A DNA stretch of 34,836 nt from an uncultured Clostridia bacterium (GCA_934277495.1 CAKQUI010000007.1:1-34836), one strand, 5' to 3'; shown: positions 15,861-24,553, numbered from the stretch's first letter. Numbers and translations are program-made. Notes: generated by a model from the sequence alone, not told the origin.

Positions 15861-18270
15861 CACCAAATACCTCCTGTGCAGCTTCGACCGATTTCATAGC
15901 ATCCTTGCAGTAGTAATCTGCGCCGATCTGCTTCGCATAGTCCGGCGTCAGTACTGCACCGCCTGCCATGACTCTGCAGTCAGGTGCCGCCTGCTTGACT
16001 GCAGCGATAGTCTCCTCCATGCTCTTGAGAGTTGTGGTCATAAGAGCGCTGAGACCTACGAGTTTTATGTTTTTTTCAACAACCACTTCTACGATCTTCT
16101 CCACCGGTACATCTCTGCCCAGGTCGATCATTCTGTAGCCGTAATTTTCCATTATGACTTTGACTATATTCTTGCCTATATCGTGTATGTCGCCCTTTAC
16201 TGTAGCTATCACCACGTCTCCAAGAGAAACGCTTTCACTGCCGTTTCCTGCCAGACGTTCCTTTATGATATCGAAGCCTGCCTGAGCAGCTGTAGCAGCC
16301 TGCAGCATCTGAGGCAGGAATATCGTTCCTTTCTCAAAGCCCTTGCCGACATTGTCCAGAGCCGGTATAAGATAATCATTCACGACAGTCATCTCTTTGT
16401 TTTCTTCGAGAAGTCCGTTTACAGCATCCACAGTTTCTTTCCTGAGGCCTTTTTCTATGCTGTAGAAAATATCATGTGCTCCGCCGCCTGCCGGACCTTT
16501 TTCTCCGGCAGCACTTGTCTTCGCACTTATGGATGCTATCTGTCTGTCAGCATATCTTTCGATATATTCCGCTGCATTGATATCTCTGTTCTTCAGCACG
16601 TTGAATGCGTAAAGCGACGCCATCATATCCTCATCGTTCGGATTTATGATAGGCAGATCGAGACCACATTCCATGGCAAGTGTGAAGAAAGTCCTGTTCA
16701 CGATAGGTCTGAGAGGCAGTCCGAAACTTACGTTGGAAACTCCCAGCGCTGTCCTCAAACCAAGCTTTTCTTTTACCATCTTCACAGCTCTCAGCGTCTC
16801 ATTGACTTCCTTCTGCTGTGCAGACACAGTAAGGGTCAGACAGTCGATGATGACGTCCTCCCTCGGTATCCCGTAAGACTCCGCTTTGTCAGCTATACGT
16901 TCAGCTATTGCAAAACGCTCCTCGGCAGTCTTTGGTATACCGTTGTCGTCCAGCGTCAGTCCTATGACAGCTGCACCGTATTTTTTTACTATCGGCAGTA
17001 TCCGCTCCATCACTGCTTCTTCGCCGTTGACTGAATTGACTATCGGCTTGCCGTTGTATACACGCAGTGCAGCCTCTATAGCGTCAGGATTCGATGAGTC
17101 TATCTGCAGCGGAAGGTCTGTTATCGCCTGCAGCTTCTTGACTACTTCCGGAAGGACTTTCACGTCATCCAGCGACGGTACGCCTACGTTGACGTCCAGG
17201 ATCTCTGCTCCCGCATCTATCTGCTCGATAGCCTGGGACATGATATAATCGAAATCTCCGTCGAGCAAAGCCTGTTTCATGCGTTTTTTGCCGGTAGGAT
17301 TGAGTCTTTCACCTATGACAGTGACGTGATCCACCGTCACTGTCCTGCTGCCGCTGCATACTGCAAGGCCTCTGGCTCTTTTTTCTTTCTTTGCCTCTGA
17401 TGGCCTTTTCATGCCCTTGTACGCTGCAAGACCTCTGATGTATTCAGGGTCTGTACCGCAGCAGCCGCCTATCATGTTTATGCCTATATCTACATAATCT
17501 TTCATCTTTGCAACGAACTGCTCGCAGGTGATATCGTATTCACCTGTCACCGGATCAGGCAGACCCGCATTAGGCTTTATCAGCACAGGGATATCTGTCA
17601 GGCTCCTCAGCTTCTCTGCAAGAGGGAATATCTCAACAGGACCAAGTGAACAGTTTATACCCATGGCATCTACTCCCAGTCCTTCGAGAGTCAGAGCCAT
17701 AGCCTCGATGCTCACGCCTGTGAAAGTCCTGCCGTCAGCTTCGAATGTCATGGAAACTATGACAGGAAGATCGGTATTTTCTTTTGCTGCCAGCACAGCC
17801 GCCTTCATGTCATAAAGATCAGTCATCGTCTCTATCATGACAAGATCCGCTCCGTTTGCCGCTCCCAGCCTCATTATCTCGGAATATTCTTCATATGCGT
17901 CTTCGAAAGACAGCGTGCCCATAGGCTCCAGCAGTTCACCCAGATTGCTGACATCGAGGGCAACTTTTACCTCACGCCCTGATGCGGCAGCTTCCTCCCT
18001 GACAGCGACAGCTGCTGCCAGCGCTTTGCTTATGGCTTCTTCAGCCGGCATACCCAGTTCCTGTTCTTTGAAACGGCTGATGCCGAATGTTGCTGCCAGT
18101 ATTATGTCAGAACCGGCTTCCACATACTGTCTGTGTATGCTCTGGAGTATATCCGGGTGCGTCACTGCATAGCGTGCAGTGTCTTCTCCTGCTCCCGCAC
18201 CTGATCTCTGCAGCATCGTACCCATGCCGCCGTCAAGTATATATAATCTGTCGTTAAATTTTTTCTCCAC
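15847..18270 (-). CDS. metH: Cobalamin-dependent methionine synthase, short form lacking the activation domain
   Basis: Transfers methyl from methyl-THF via cobalamin to homocysteine. Domains run in order: homocysteine-binding barrel (residues 1-290) with zinc ligands Cys207, Cys270 and Cys271; pterin-binding domain (about 310-580, IGERLNPTGKKRMKQAL); cobalamin cap helices (about 600-675); and B12 Rossmann domain (680-807) with the cobalt-ligand motif DIHDIG at 694-699. The C-terminal AdoMet-binding reactivation domain of the roughly 1200-residue E. coli enzyme is missing; the adjacent upstream gene encodes it. The start is GTG at 18270 and overlaps that gene by 17 nt. Confidence 0.95.
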   Translation of the reverse strand: MEKKFNDRLYILDGGMGTMLQRSGAGAGEDTARYAVTHPDILQSIHRQYVEAGSDIILAATFGISRFKEQELGMPAEEAISKALAAAVAVREEAAASGREVKVALDVSNLGELLEPMGTLSFEDAYEEYSEIMRLGAANGADLVMIETMTDLYDMKAAVLAAKENTDLPVIVSMTFEADGRTFTGVSIEAMALTLEGLGVDAMGINCSLGPVEIFPLAEKLRSLTDIPVLIKPNAGLPDPVTGEYDITCEQFVAKMKDYVDIGINMIGGCCGTDPEYIRGLAAYKGMKRPSEAKKEKRARGLAVCSGSRTVTVDHVTVIGERLNPTGKKRMKQALLDGDFDYIMSQAIEQIDAGAEILDVNVGVPSLDDVKVLPEVVKKLQAITDLPLQIDSSNPDAIEAALRVYNGKPIVNSVNGEEAVMERILPIVKKYGAAVIGLTLDDNGIPKTAEERFAIAERIADKAESYGIPREDVIIDCLTLTVSAQQKEVNETLRAVKMVKEKLGLRTALGVSNVSFGLPLRPIVNRTFFTLAMECGLDLPIINPNDEDMMASLYAFNVLKNRDINAAEYIERYADRQIASISAKTSAAGEKGPAGGGAHDIFYSIEKGLRKETVDAVNGLLEENKEMTVVNDYLIPALDNVGKGFEKGTIFLPQMLQAATAAQAGFDIIKERLAGNGSESVSLGDVVIATVKGDIHDIGKNIVKVIMENYGYRMIDLGRDVPVEKIVEVVVEKNIKLVGLSALMTTTLKSMEETIAAVKQAAPDCRVMAGGAVLTPDYAKQIGADYYCKDAMKSVEAAQEVFGDGQV

Positions 18271-18901
18271 AGAATCTACCTTCTTTCTTCAATGTGCATT
18301 TTTCTCTGAGCACACATTCTCCACAAGTTGCCAGTCTGCCGCTGACGGGATGGTCTGCTATACCTATCAGAGCCGTTATGGACTTTCTCGGTATCATCAG
18401 GCTGTTGGAGTTGACATTGAGCCCGATCTTTCTCTGTCCATCCACAAGCCTTACGATGATGCTCTGGGTCTGTACAGGAAAATCACCATACCCCGGACTG
18501 AACCTGGATGTAGTGAACCCGTCGTTCTCCTCGCTTATCTTCATCTGATACACATCGCACAGCTGATCCACCAGCACAGATGCACCGCTGTCAAGGATGA
18601 CCGCCATAGCCATATCAGTGACCTGCTTTTTCTTTATAAGATTATCAACACCTATGCCGAGGGTAAGCGCCATCACTGCAACATGGTGACACCCTTCAAG
18701 GTGTTTCTGTATCGAAAATCCCTTCATTGGTATGACTGATCTGTCCACCACACGATATACTGCTTTGGGACGTGCATTCTTTATCAGCAGCTGCTCTGCT
18801 TCATCCAGCTGCGCCTCCAGCGCAGGATCGGGCTTGCCGTTTACCTGCAGATACGCCAGCCATTCTTTTCTTGAAATCTTTTCTGTAATATCTATATCCA
18901 T
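18254..18901 (-). CDS. Stand-alone methionine synthase activation-domain protein
   Basis: A 215-residue protein resembling the C-terminal reactivation domain of MetH, which binds AdoMet to remethylate oxidised cob(II)alamin. The motif RFSPGYGDFP at 134-142 matches the AdoMet-binding RxSPGYG loop of that domain. It ends in a cysteine cluster, Cys193-X2-Cys196-X5-Cys202-X8-Cys211, which full-length MetH does not have. This could bind a metal or an Fe-S cluster used for electron delivery (inference). The gene lies between metF and the truncated metH and overlaps metH by 17 nt, so the pair works as a split enzyme. The ribosome site is weak; coupling to metF (stop 1 nt upstream) is likely. Confidence 0.88.
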   Translation of the reverse strand: MDIDITEKISRKEWLAYLQVNGKPDPALEAQLDEAEQLLIKNARPKAVYRVVDRSVIPMKGFSIQKHLEGCHHVAVMALTLGIGVDNLIKKKQVTDMAMAVILDSGASVLVDQLCDVYQMKISEENDGFTTSRFSPGYGDFPVQTQSIIVRLVDGQRKIGLNVNSNSLMIPRKSITALIGIADHPVSGRLATCGECVLREKCTLKKEGRFCGEKI

Positions 18902-18902
18902 A

Positions 18903-19781
18903 TTATCTGTTTCCCGGAAGCAGATCCTTTATATCCTCGTATATCCTCAGCGCTACATCAGGATTGTTCATTATATAAAGATGTATGCCGTCAACTCCGC
19001 TCTTTATCAGATCTCTTATCTGCTTCACAGCATACTCGATACCTGCTTCGAACAGCTTGTCCGGTTCATGCTCGTACAGACCTATCATCTTAGTGAAATC
19101 ATGAGGAAGACTTGCTCCGCTCAGCGCAACGGTCTTCTCGATCTGTTTCGCATTGACGATAGGCATTATGCCTGCCGAAACCGGTACATTTATACCCATC
19201 TGTCTAGCCCTGCCCAGAAAATTGTAAAAGCACTGGTTGTCAAAGAACAGCTGGCTTACCAGCACCTTGACTCCTGCACCTATCTTGTATTTGAGGTTCT
19301 GTATGTCCTCTTCGAGAGATTTGCTCTCATAATGTCCCTCGGGATAGCATGCTCCGACGATCTCAAGGTCGTCGCTGCATTTGCGCTGCACTTCTATAGC
19401 AAGCTCGTTGGCATGTGCAAATTCACGCTTGATGTCCTCTCCCGGAACGATATCACCTCTGAGAGCAAGCACGTTCTCTATCTGGGCTTCTCTGAAACGG
19501 TTTATCATCTCAGAAACGTCGGCTTTTGTCGAATTGATACATGTCAGATGTGCCATCGTCTCTATACCGAAGCGCTTCTTTATCGTCGATGCTATCTCGC
19601 ATGTCGAGTTGTCTGCTATATTACCGCCTGCACCGTATGTCACACTTATGAAATCCGGCTTGCAGACAGTCAGTTTCTCAACTGTATCGTATATCTTATC
19701 GAGACTGGATTTTCTCTTGGGCGGGAATACCTCCATGGAGAAAACCGGTTTTTTCTTATTGTATAGTTCTGGTATTTTCAT
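18903..19781 (-). CDS. metF: Methylenetetrahydrofolate reductase MetF
   Basis: A cytoplasmic flavin-dependent TIM-barrel enzyme of 292 residues that makes 5-methyl-THF for MetH. Motifs seen: FSMEVFPPKR at the N-terminus, FISVTYGAGG with the conserved Thr-Tyr-Gly, HLTCIN, NVLALRGDIV with the folate-contacting Asp, and the C-terminal GVDGIHLYIMNN. GGAGG lies 7 nt before the ATG. As the first gene after a good promoter it likely heads a metF-activation protein-metH-zinc ribbon-lgt-ychF unit. The leader is only about 23 nt, too short for a SAM riboswitch. Confidence 0.95.
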   Translation of the reverse strand: MKIPELYNKKKPVFSMEVFPPKRKSSLDKIYDTVEKLTVCKPDFISVTYGAGGNIADNSTCEIASTIKKRFGIETMAHLTCINSTKADVSEMINRFREAQIENVLALRGDIVPGEDIKREFAHANELAIEVQRKCSDDLEIVGACYPEGHYESKSLEEDIQNLKYKIGAGVKVLVSQLFFDNQCFYNFLGRARQMGINVPVSAGIMPIVNAKQIEKTVALSGASLPHDFTKMIGLYEHEPDKLFEAGIEYAVKQIRDLIKSGVDGIHLYIMNNPDVALRIYEDIKDLLPGNR

Positions 19782-19810
19782 TATGCTGCCTCCAATTACT
19801 CTGACTTTAT

Positions 19811-19839
19811 ATTATACATCTCAAACCGCTGCAATGCAA
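19811..19839 (-). promoter_or_regulatory. metF operon promoter
   Basis: Minus strand TTGCAT (19839-19834), 17-nt spacer and a perfect TATAAT (19816-19811). The predicted start lies about 23 nt before the metF ATG. The -35 begins 4 nt from the stop of the preceding amidohydrolase gene. Confidence 0.7.
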
Positions 19840-19842
19840 CCG

Positions 19843-20985
19843 TCAGACTCCTGGCTGTATCAGCGAACAGAACAGTCTGAACCCGCTCATCAGCACAGAT
19901 TCGTCGAAATCGAAGTTATCGCTGTGGAGTGCTATGCCCGTACCTGTCCCCAGCAGGAAAAATACAGACGCAGCATGCTTCCCGTAGAAAGAATAATCTT
20001 CTGATATCATCAGCGGCTTTTCCATCTCTGTATAATTACCTGAACTCTGCAGCACCGGCAGTATCTCGCTGTAAAGCTTCCTGTCGTTTATGACAGGAGG
20101 ATAGCCTTCGCTGTGCTCAGCGGTTATGCGGCATCCGCCTTCACGGCTTATCTCTTCTGCCGTGTCCTCCAGCATCCCGACCAGTATGTCAAAATCCTCA
20201 TCGCTGAATGCACGCATAGTGCCAAGGAGCGAGCATGAACCAGGTATGACATTCCTTGCTGTGCCGCTGTTCATGCAGCATATCTGTATTATCGTCTTCT
20301 CATCAGGAGCAGTCCTGCCATCAGCTTTTTTCTGTTCCTTGAATCTGCGGTGAGCTTCATAAAGACGCTGTATATAGCAAGTTCCCATATAAAGAGAGTC
20401 TATCCCGTTTTCCGGTGCTGTGGCATGGCTTGACTTTCCTGTGATCTCTACTGTGATCTCAGATGAACGCGGCATCAGTGCTCCCGGTCTTGACGATATG
20501 CTCCCTGCCTCTGTGAATGGCCACATATGGAGTCCGAAAACACGTGTCACATTGTATTTTTCGAAGATGCCTGTACTGCATATATCCTTTGCTCCGCCGG
20601 TCGTCTCTTCTGCAGGCTGGAAAATGCAGAGCACATTGCTGCCAAGCTCCTGTGTCTCATTCACATATGAGGCCAGTGTCAGCAGCACCGACATATGCCC
20701 GTCATGGCCGCATGCATGCATCCTTCCCTCATGCTGCGAAACATAGTCATGTGCGTTCGTTTCTTTTACCGGCAGCGCATCCATATCTGCACGGAAAGCT
20801 GTCGTCCGGCTGCATCCTCTGTCGAAATATGCATATACGCCTGATTCTATTACGTCATACACTTCACAGTCCAGAGCTGAAAGTACATTTTTGATATATG
20901 CCTTAGTCTCCGGCAGATCTCTGCTCAGTTCCGGTATCCTGTGAAGATCTCTTCTGTATCTGGTCAGTAATTCCTGATGATCCAT
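19843..20985 (-). CDS. M20 family amidohydrolase, possibly N-acetyl-diaminopimelate deacetylase
   Basis: A zinc metallo-amidohydrolase of the M20D/hippurate hydrolase type, 380 residues. Metal-site motifs are RADMDALPV, MHACGHDGH and QPAEET, with a central dimerisation domain (about 170-280) and a C-terminal SEDYSFY. Many relatives cleave N-acyl amino acids. Because it is divergent from lysA across the lysine riboswitch, N-acetyl-L,L-diaminopimelate deacetylase (DapL) is possible, but a general N-acyl amino acid hydrolase is equally compatible. The ATG at 20985 is chosen because GAGG is 9 nt upstream; the ATG at 20991 is only 3 nt from it. Confidence 0.88.
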   Translation of the reverse strand: MDHQELLTRYRRDLHRIPELSRDLPETKAYIKNVLSALDCEVYDVIESGVYAYFDRGCSRTTAFRADMDALPVKETNAHDYVSQHEGRMHACGHDGHMSVLLTLASYVNETQELGSNVLCIFQPAEETTGGAKDICSTGIFEKYNVTRVFGLHMWPFTEAGSISSRPGALMPRSSEITVEITGKSSHATAPENGIDSLYMGTCYIQRLYEAHRRFKEQKKADGRTAPDEKTIIQICCMNSGTARNVIPGSCSLLGTMRAFSDEDFDILVGMLEDTAEEISREGGCRITAEHSEGYPPVINDRKLYSEILPVLQSSGNYTEMEKPLMISEDYSFYGKHAASVFFLLGTGTGIALHSDNFDFDESVLMSGFRLFCSLIQPGV

Positions 20986-21017
20986 ATTCATACACCTCTG
21001 ATATTTATACTTTTTTC

Positions 21018-21046
21018 ATAATACACGTCATGATGCCAGTTGTCAA
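21018..21046 (-). promoter_or_regulatory. Promoter of the M20 amidohydrolase gene
   Basis: Minus strand TTGACA (21046-21041), 17-nt spacer, TATTAT (21023-21018): 11 of 12 bases match consensus. The start would be near 21011. Confidence 0.8.
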
Positions 21047-21106
21047 AATGTTTTTGTGACCTGCAAATAACCTTCACCAAAAGATTTGTTAAAGCACACA
21101 AAACGG

Positions 21107-21135
21107 TTGCAATACCATCGAAAATATAGTAAACT
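21107..21135 (+). promoter_or_regulatory. Candidate promoter of the lysA leader
   Basis: TTGCAA (21107-21112), 17-nt spacer, TAAACT (21130-21135). A start near 21142 would fall just before helix P1 of the riboswitch, as expected. TATAGT at 21125-21130 is an alternative -10 but lacks a -35. Confidence 0.5.
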
Positions 21136-21139
21136 AAGC

Positions 21140-21310
21140 ACAAGTTGATAGAGGTGCGGAGCAAAAGATGGATCAGATAGCCGGCGGGCATCGACCTGAT
21201 CCGGAGGTACCTTCGCCGAACCGGACATATCAGGCGTGATATCCCGGTGGGCATGCGGTCAACAGCCGTATGACTGTCTGCTTTGTCAAAAGCAGTTGAG
21301 CTATCCGCCA
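21140..21310 (+). ncRNA. Lysine riboswitch (L box) aptamer
   Basis: The conserved 5' element GATAGAGGTGCG (21147-21158) and its P1 partner CTATC (21301-21305) bracket a five-helix junction. P2 is GGATCAG/CTGATCC (21170-21202) and the core CGCCGAA lies at 21214-21220. P3 pairs ACCGG/CCGGT with inner ATATCA/TGATAT. The conserved GGGCATGCGG lies at 21249-21258, and a last helix CTGCTTT/AAAGCAG at 21278-21295. Order and core sequences match the lysine riboswitch. It sits before lysA and is followed by an intrinsic terminator, so lysine should switch transcription off. The antiterminator pairing is not resolved by eye. Confidence 0.92.
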
Positions 21311-21332
21311 AAGCTTAAATTTTGCTATTTAG

Positions 21333-21361
21333 GTCAGTGAGGTATGCTCATTGACTTTTTT
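21333..21361 (+). terminator. Riboswitch-controlled terminator before lysA
   Basis: Stem GTCAGTGAG/CTCATTGAC (9 bp, one G-U pair), loop GTATG, then six T. It lies between the aptamer and lysA, 42 nt before the start codon, and is the expected expression platform. Confidence 0.92.
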
Positions 21362-21403
21362 AATGTGTAATAACCAAAATACAGAAAATCAGGAGAACAG
21401 ACA

Positions 21404-22693
21404 ATGAACAGCAACGTACTTGAAATCGGAGGCGTGGACTGCACAAAGCTTGCAAAGGCTGCAGGTACGCCACTTATAGTCTATGATGAATCAAAAATAG
21501 AGCAGCAGCTCGACGCTGCCATAAGCAATTTCCGTTCGGATAAATTCAACACGAAAGTCGTATACGCATCGAAAGCATTCTCATGCAAAGCTATGTATGA
21601 AAAAGTAAAAGAAGCAGGTGCATGCCTGGATGTTGTCAGCGGCGGAGAGCTGTACTGTGCGATGCAGTCAGGTTTTCCCATGGAAAATGTATATTTCCAC
21701 GGCAACAACAAGTCAGGAGAAGAGCTTGAGCTTGCTCTCGAATACGGATGCGGTACAGTGGTAATAGACAATGAAGACGAAGCTGTGCTTCTGACAAAGC
21801 TCGCAGCAGAAGCAGACAGAAATATAGATACGCTCCTCAGAGTCAATCCCGGTATCGAAGCACACACTCATGAATATATCATGACATCAGGCTCCGATTC
21901 GAAGTTCGGTATTTCCATAAAGAGAAAAGACGAGATCCTGAGGATAATGAAATGCATCGACAGCAGCAGTCATGTCACATTCAGAGGATTCCACAGCCAC
22001 ATCGGTTCCCAGATAACAGAGACCACTGCATTCAACGAAGCCCTGAGCATAATGCTGGATTTCACGAAAGAGATGCAGGATACTATCGGTATACACTGCG
22101 GCAGCCTCAGCATAGGAGGCGGTTTCGGCATCAGATATACGGAAGACGACAAACCTGTTGACCTTGGTGATATCGCTGCCCAGCTGGCACGCAGCTGTGA
22201 AAATTTCCTTGAAGACAAGAAATTCAGTATCGATGAACTGCTGATCGAGCCGGGACGCTCCATAGCAGGTGAAGCAGGCTCCACATTATATACAGTAGGA
22301 TTCCTCAAAGATACAGACACGAAGCATTACCTCTTCGTAGACGGAGGTATGAGCGACAATATCAGACCTGCTCTATATCAGGCTGAGTACGAGTGTGATA
22401 TCGTGAACAGACTGGGAGAACCTAAGAACAGGACATACTGTGTGGCAGGCAAGAACTGCGAATCCGGAGACATCCTGATCCAGCAGGCCGATCTTCCTGA
22501 TACAGCGCAGCCCGGAGATCTTCTGATCATGTATTCCACAGGAGCATACGGCTATTCCATGGCAAGCAATTACAACAGAGCCGGAAGACCTGCCGTAGTC
22601 TTTGCAAAGGACGGCAAAGCACGTATCGTGCTGAGAAGAGAGACTTACGAAGATCAGCTGAGATACGACACCAGCGAAGATATTTCCATTTAA
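21404..22693 (+). CDS. lysA: Diaminopimelate decarboxylase LysA
   Basis: A PLP enzyme of fold type III, 429 residues, that makes L-lysine from meso-diaminopimelate. The PLP lysine is Lys57 in VYASKAFS. GGGFGIRY is the phosphate-binding loop, and the late CESGDILI motif supplies the active-site cysteine and glutamate from the second subunit. AGGAG is 8 nt upstream of the ATG. It is controlled by the lysine riboswitch. Presence of the gene shows that the cell makes diaminopimelate. deoC follows after 16 nt and is probably co-transcribed. Confidence 0.96.
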   Translation: MNSNVLEIGGVDCTKLAKAAGTPLIVYDESKIEQQLDAAISNFRSDKFNTKVVYASKAFSCKAMYEKVKEAGACLDVVSGGELYCAMQSGFPMENVYFHGNNKSGEELELALEYGCGTVVIDNEDEAVLLTKLAAEADRNIDTLLRVNPGIEAHTHEYIMTSGSDSKFGISIKRKDEILRIMKCIDSSSHVTFRGFHSHIGSQITETTAFNEALSIMLDFTKEMQDTIGIHCGSLSIGGGFGIRYTEDDKPVDLGDIAAQLARSCENFLEDKKFSIDELLIEPGRSIAGEAGSTLYTVGFLKDTDTKHYLFVDGGMSDNIRPALYQAEYECDIVNRLGEPKNRTYCVAGKNCESGDILIQQADLPDTAQPGDLLIMYSTGAYGYSMASNYNRAGRPAVVFAKDGKARIVLRRETYEDQLRYDTSEDISI

Positions 22694-22709
22694 AACGGAG
22701 GCCACTTTT

Positions 22710-23396
22710 ATGAAGGAATTCAGTAAATACTTCGATCACACGCTGCTGAAGCCCGATGCTTCGGCAGCAGCTATAGACAGACTGTGTGATGAAGCTGCCG
22801 GATACGGGTTCGCATCTGTATGCGTAAACGGATGCCACACAGCACGGGCTTATGAAAAACTTAAAAATACAGATGTAAAAGTAGCCACTGTAGTAGGGTT
22901 CCCACTGGGAGCGATGTCAACCGCAGTAAAGTCCGCAGAAACAAGACAGGCTGTAGCAGACGGTGCTTCCGAGATAGATATGGTCATAAACATCGGCGCC
23001 GCAAAAGACGGCAGCTGGTCATATATCAGAGATGAGATAGCTACTCTTGCAGACATCTGTCACGGTCACTTTCCTGAAAGACCTGCGATACTGAAAGTCA
23101 TCCTGGAGACATGTCTGCTTTCCGATGATGAGATAACGAAACTCTGCAGCATAGCCGAAAAAGCCGGCGCTGATTTCGTAAAGACATCCACCGGATTCAG
23201 CAGCGGCGGAGCCACTTTGCACCATGTGGAGCTTATGAAAAGATGTGTCGGCATGAGACTTGGCGTGAAAGCTTCCGGAGGTATAAGGACGCTGGAAGAC
23301 GCTCAGGCGTTCATAGATGCAGGCGCTGACAGACTTGGATGCAGCGCATCAGTCAGCATCATGAAGGAATACGCCGAAAGAAACAGTCAGCTCTGA
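22710..23396 (+). CDS. deoC: Deoxyribose-phosphate aldolase DeoC
   Basis: A class I aldolase of 228 residues that splits 2-deoxyribose-5-phosphate into acetaldehyde and glyceraldehyde-3-phosphate. The start FDHTLLKPDA is typical. EIDMVINIGA holds the conserved Asp, Lys158 in DFVKTSTGF forms the Schiff base, and Lys187 in VKASGGIR is the second active-site lysine. GGAGG lies 8 nt upstream. It is a nucleoside-catabolism gene without other deo genes nearby; its place behind lysA may put it under lysine control, which has no obvious metabolic logic. A strong terminator follows. Confidence 0.96.
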   Translation: MKEFSKYFDHTLLKPDASAAAIDRLCDEAAGYGFASVCVNGCHTARAYEKLKNTDVKVATVVGFPLGAMSTAVKSAETRQAVADGASEIDMVINIGAAKDGSWSYIRDEIATLADICHGHFPERPAILKVILETCLLSDDEITKLCSIAEKAGADFVKTSTGFSSGGATLHHVELMKRCVGMRLGVKASGGIRTLEDAQAFIDAGADRLGCSASVSIMKEYAERNSQL

Positions 23397-23513
23397 TACT
23401 GTTAAGGCTTCTGGCTGTTTTGCCGGCAGTGTATCCCCATACCCGGATCACGATCCCTGCCGGAGCATAAACCACTATCGATATTGCTGCATATGATCTT
23501 ACTTACAAAAATA

Positions 23514-23561
23514 CCGGATACATCGATCTGCCTGAAAGGCTTGATGTATCCGGCTTTTTTT
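23514..23561 (+). terminator. Bidirectional terminator between deoC and the MBL gene
   Basis: A perfect 11-bp stem CCGGATACATC/GATGTATCCGG with an inner GCCT/AGGC helix is followed on the plus strand by C and seven T. On the minus strand TATTTTTG follows, so it probably also ends the gene arriving from the right (stop at 23567). It lies 118 nt after deoC; nothing else is apparent in that gap. Confidence 0.92.
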
Positions 23562-23566
23562 CATTA

Positions 23567-24436
23567 TCATGCTTTTTTCCAGTGTAGTATACAGTCTATG
23601 AAGCTGCACTCAAGCTCGCCTCTGTCCTGCAGATATGTGAGATAGCATTTTGCAGTGGATGATATCAGTGCATGGTTCACGATGTTCGTCCTCATTTCCA
23701 GTCTCTGGTACAGCTGCTGCAGTATGCCGTCCAGAGATATCTCATCGCTGCATATGTCCCTGATGAGTTCTATCGTATCTCTCGTTTTTATCATATTCAG
23801 CTCTGCAGTTTCTGCCGCCGACTCCTCGGCGTCTCCGTGGGACGGTATAAAAAGCTTTCCGTCCAGCGTCTTTATTTTTTCGAGAGTATCCATATACGCC
23901 TCTACGTCGCACATGTACGCAAAGCTGTGCCTTTCCAGGCCGTCACGCCCCATGTAAGCATCAGCTGTGAACCATATGTCGTCAGGCGTCCTGACACCGA
24001 TCATACCGAAGGAATGTCCCGGAAGATATGTCCACTGCAGATCTCCGTCGTAGGATGTCTCTATATCCCTGAACCCCATCCTACCTGTATGAGTGAAGAC
24101 CTCCCTCAGCTTCCTGCAGGGCTTGCCTCCGTTCATGTATGCGGCTTCAAGCTCGCTGCAGTGTGCGAATGGTATCTCTATATCGGAGCAGTACGCCGGT
24201 ATCTGATATTTGCCCATCAGATACTTGTTGCCGCCAAGGTGATCTATATGTGTATGTGTGTTTATGATGCATCCGATCTCCCAGCCCTGTGCGGATATCA
24301 GACTGTCGATCTTTTCACCGTCTCCGAGACTGCCTGTATCTATAAGACAGACTTTGTTATCCGGCAGAAGGTATATGCCGATATTGGTACGATGCTGTAT
24401 ATAATATGTCCTGCTTCCCACCTGTTTCAGTTCCAT
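23567..24436 (-). CDS. Metallo-beta-lactamase-fold hydrolase
   Basis: A 289-residue protein with an MBL fold. The metal motif HTHIDHLGG occupies 61-69, an LPGHSFG motif supplies the third histidine, TADAY the bridging acid, and PSHGD a late histidine. After about residue 210 it has a helical extension resembling the C-terminal helical domain of glyoxalase II-like MBL hydrolases. The substrate is unknown. It is downstream of hypE on the same strand with a 117-nt gap containing a hairpin, so co-transcription with the hyp genes is possible. AAGGAAAGG precedes the ATG. Confidence 0.85.
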   Translation of the reverse strand: MELKQVGSRTYYIQHRTNIGIYLLPDNKVCLIDTGSLGDGEKIDSLISAQGWEIGCIINTHTHIDHLGGNKYLMGKYQIPAYCSDIEIPFAHCSELEAAYMNGGKPCRKLREVFTHTGRMGFRDIETSYDGDLQWTYLPGHSFGMIGVRTPDDIWFTADAYMGRDGLERHSFAYMCDVEAYMDTLEKIKTLDGKLFIPSHGDAEESAAETAELNMIKTRDTIELIRDICSDEISLDGILQQLYQRLEMRTNIVNHALISSTAKCYLTYLQDRGELECSFIDCILHWKKA

Positions 24437-24475
24437 TTTAACGCCTTTCCTTATGTTCTTTTTTCTTTACATCGT

Positions 24476-24511
24476 CAGGACCAGCTGCCTTGCGAAAAGC
24501 TGCTGGTCCTG
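24476..24511. repeat. Long hairpin between hypE and the MBL gene
   Basis: Perfect 10-bp arms CAGGACCAGC and GCTGGTCCTG, extended after a T-T mismatch by GC/GC. Neither side has a proper U-tract on the minus strand; the plus side has TATTTGTTTT. It may be an mRNA-stabilising or partly terminating structure for hypE. Confidence 0.6.
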
Positions 24512-24553
24512 TATTTGTTTTCTGTATTTCACTTTGTATCTATTATGACGATA

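Noticed and set aside
15733..17034. Long plus-strand frame (433 codons) opposite metH.
   Set aside because: Antisense shadow: rich in Ser/Phe/Tyr/His/Cys, no motif, no ribosome site, and metH on the other strand is certain.
19782..19842. SAM (S-box) riboswitch or T-box in front of metF.
   Set aside because: The promoter lies only about 23 nt from the start codon, leaving no room for an aptamer.
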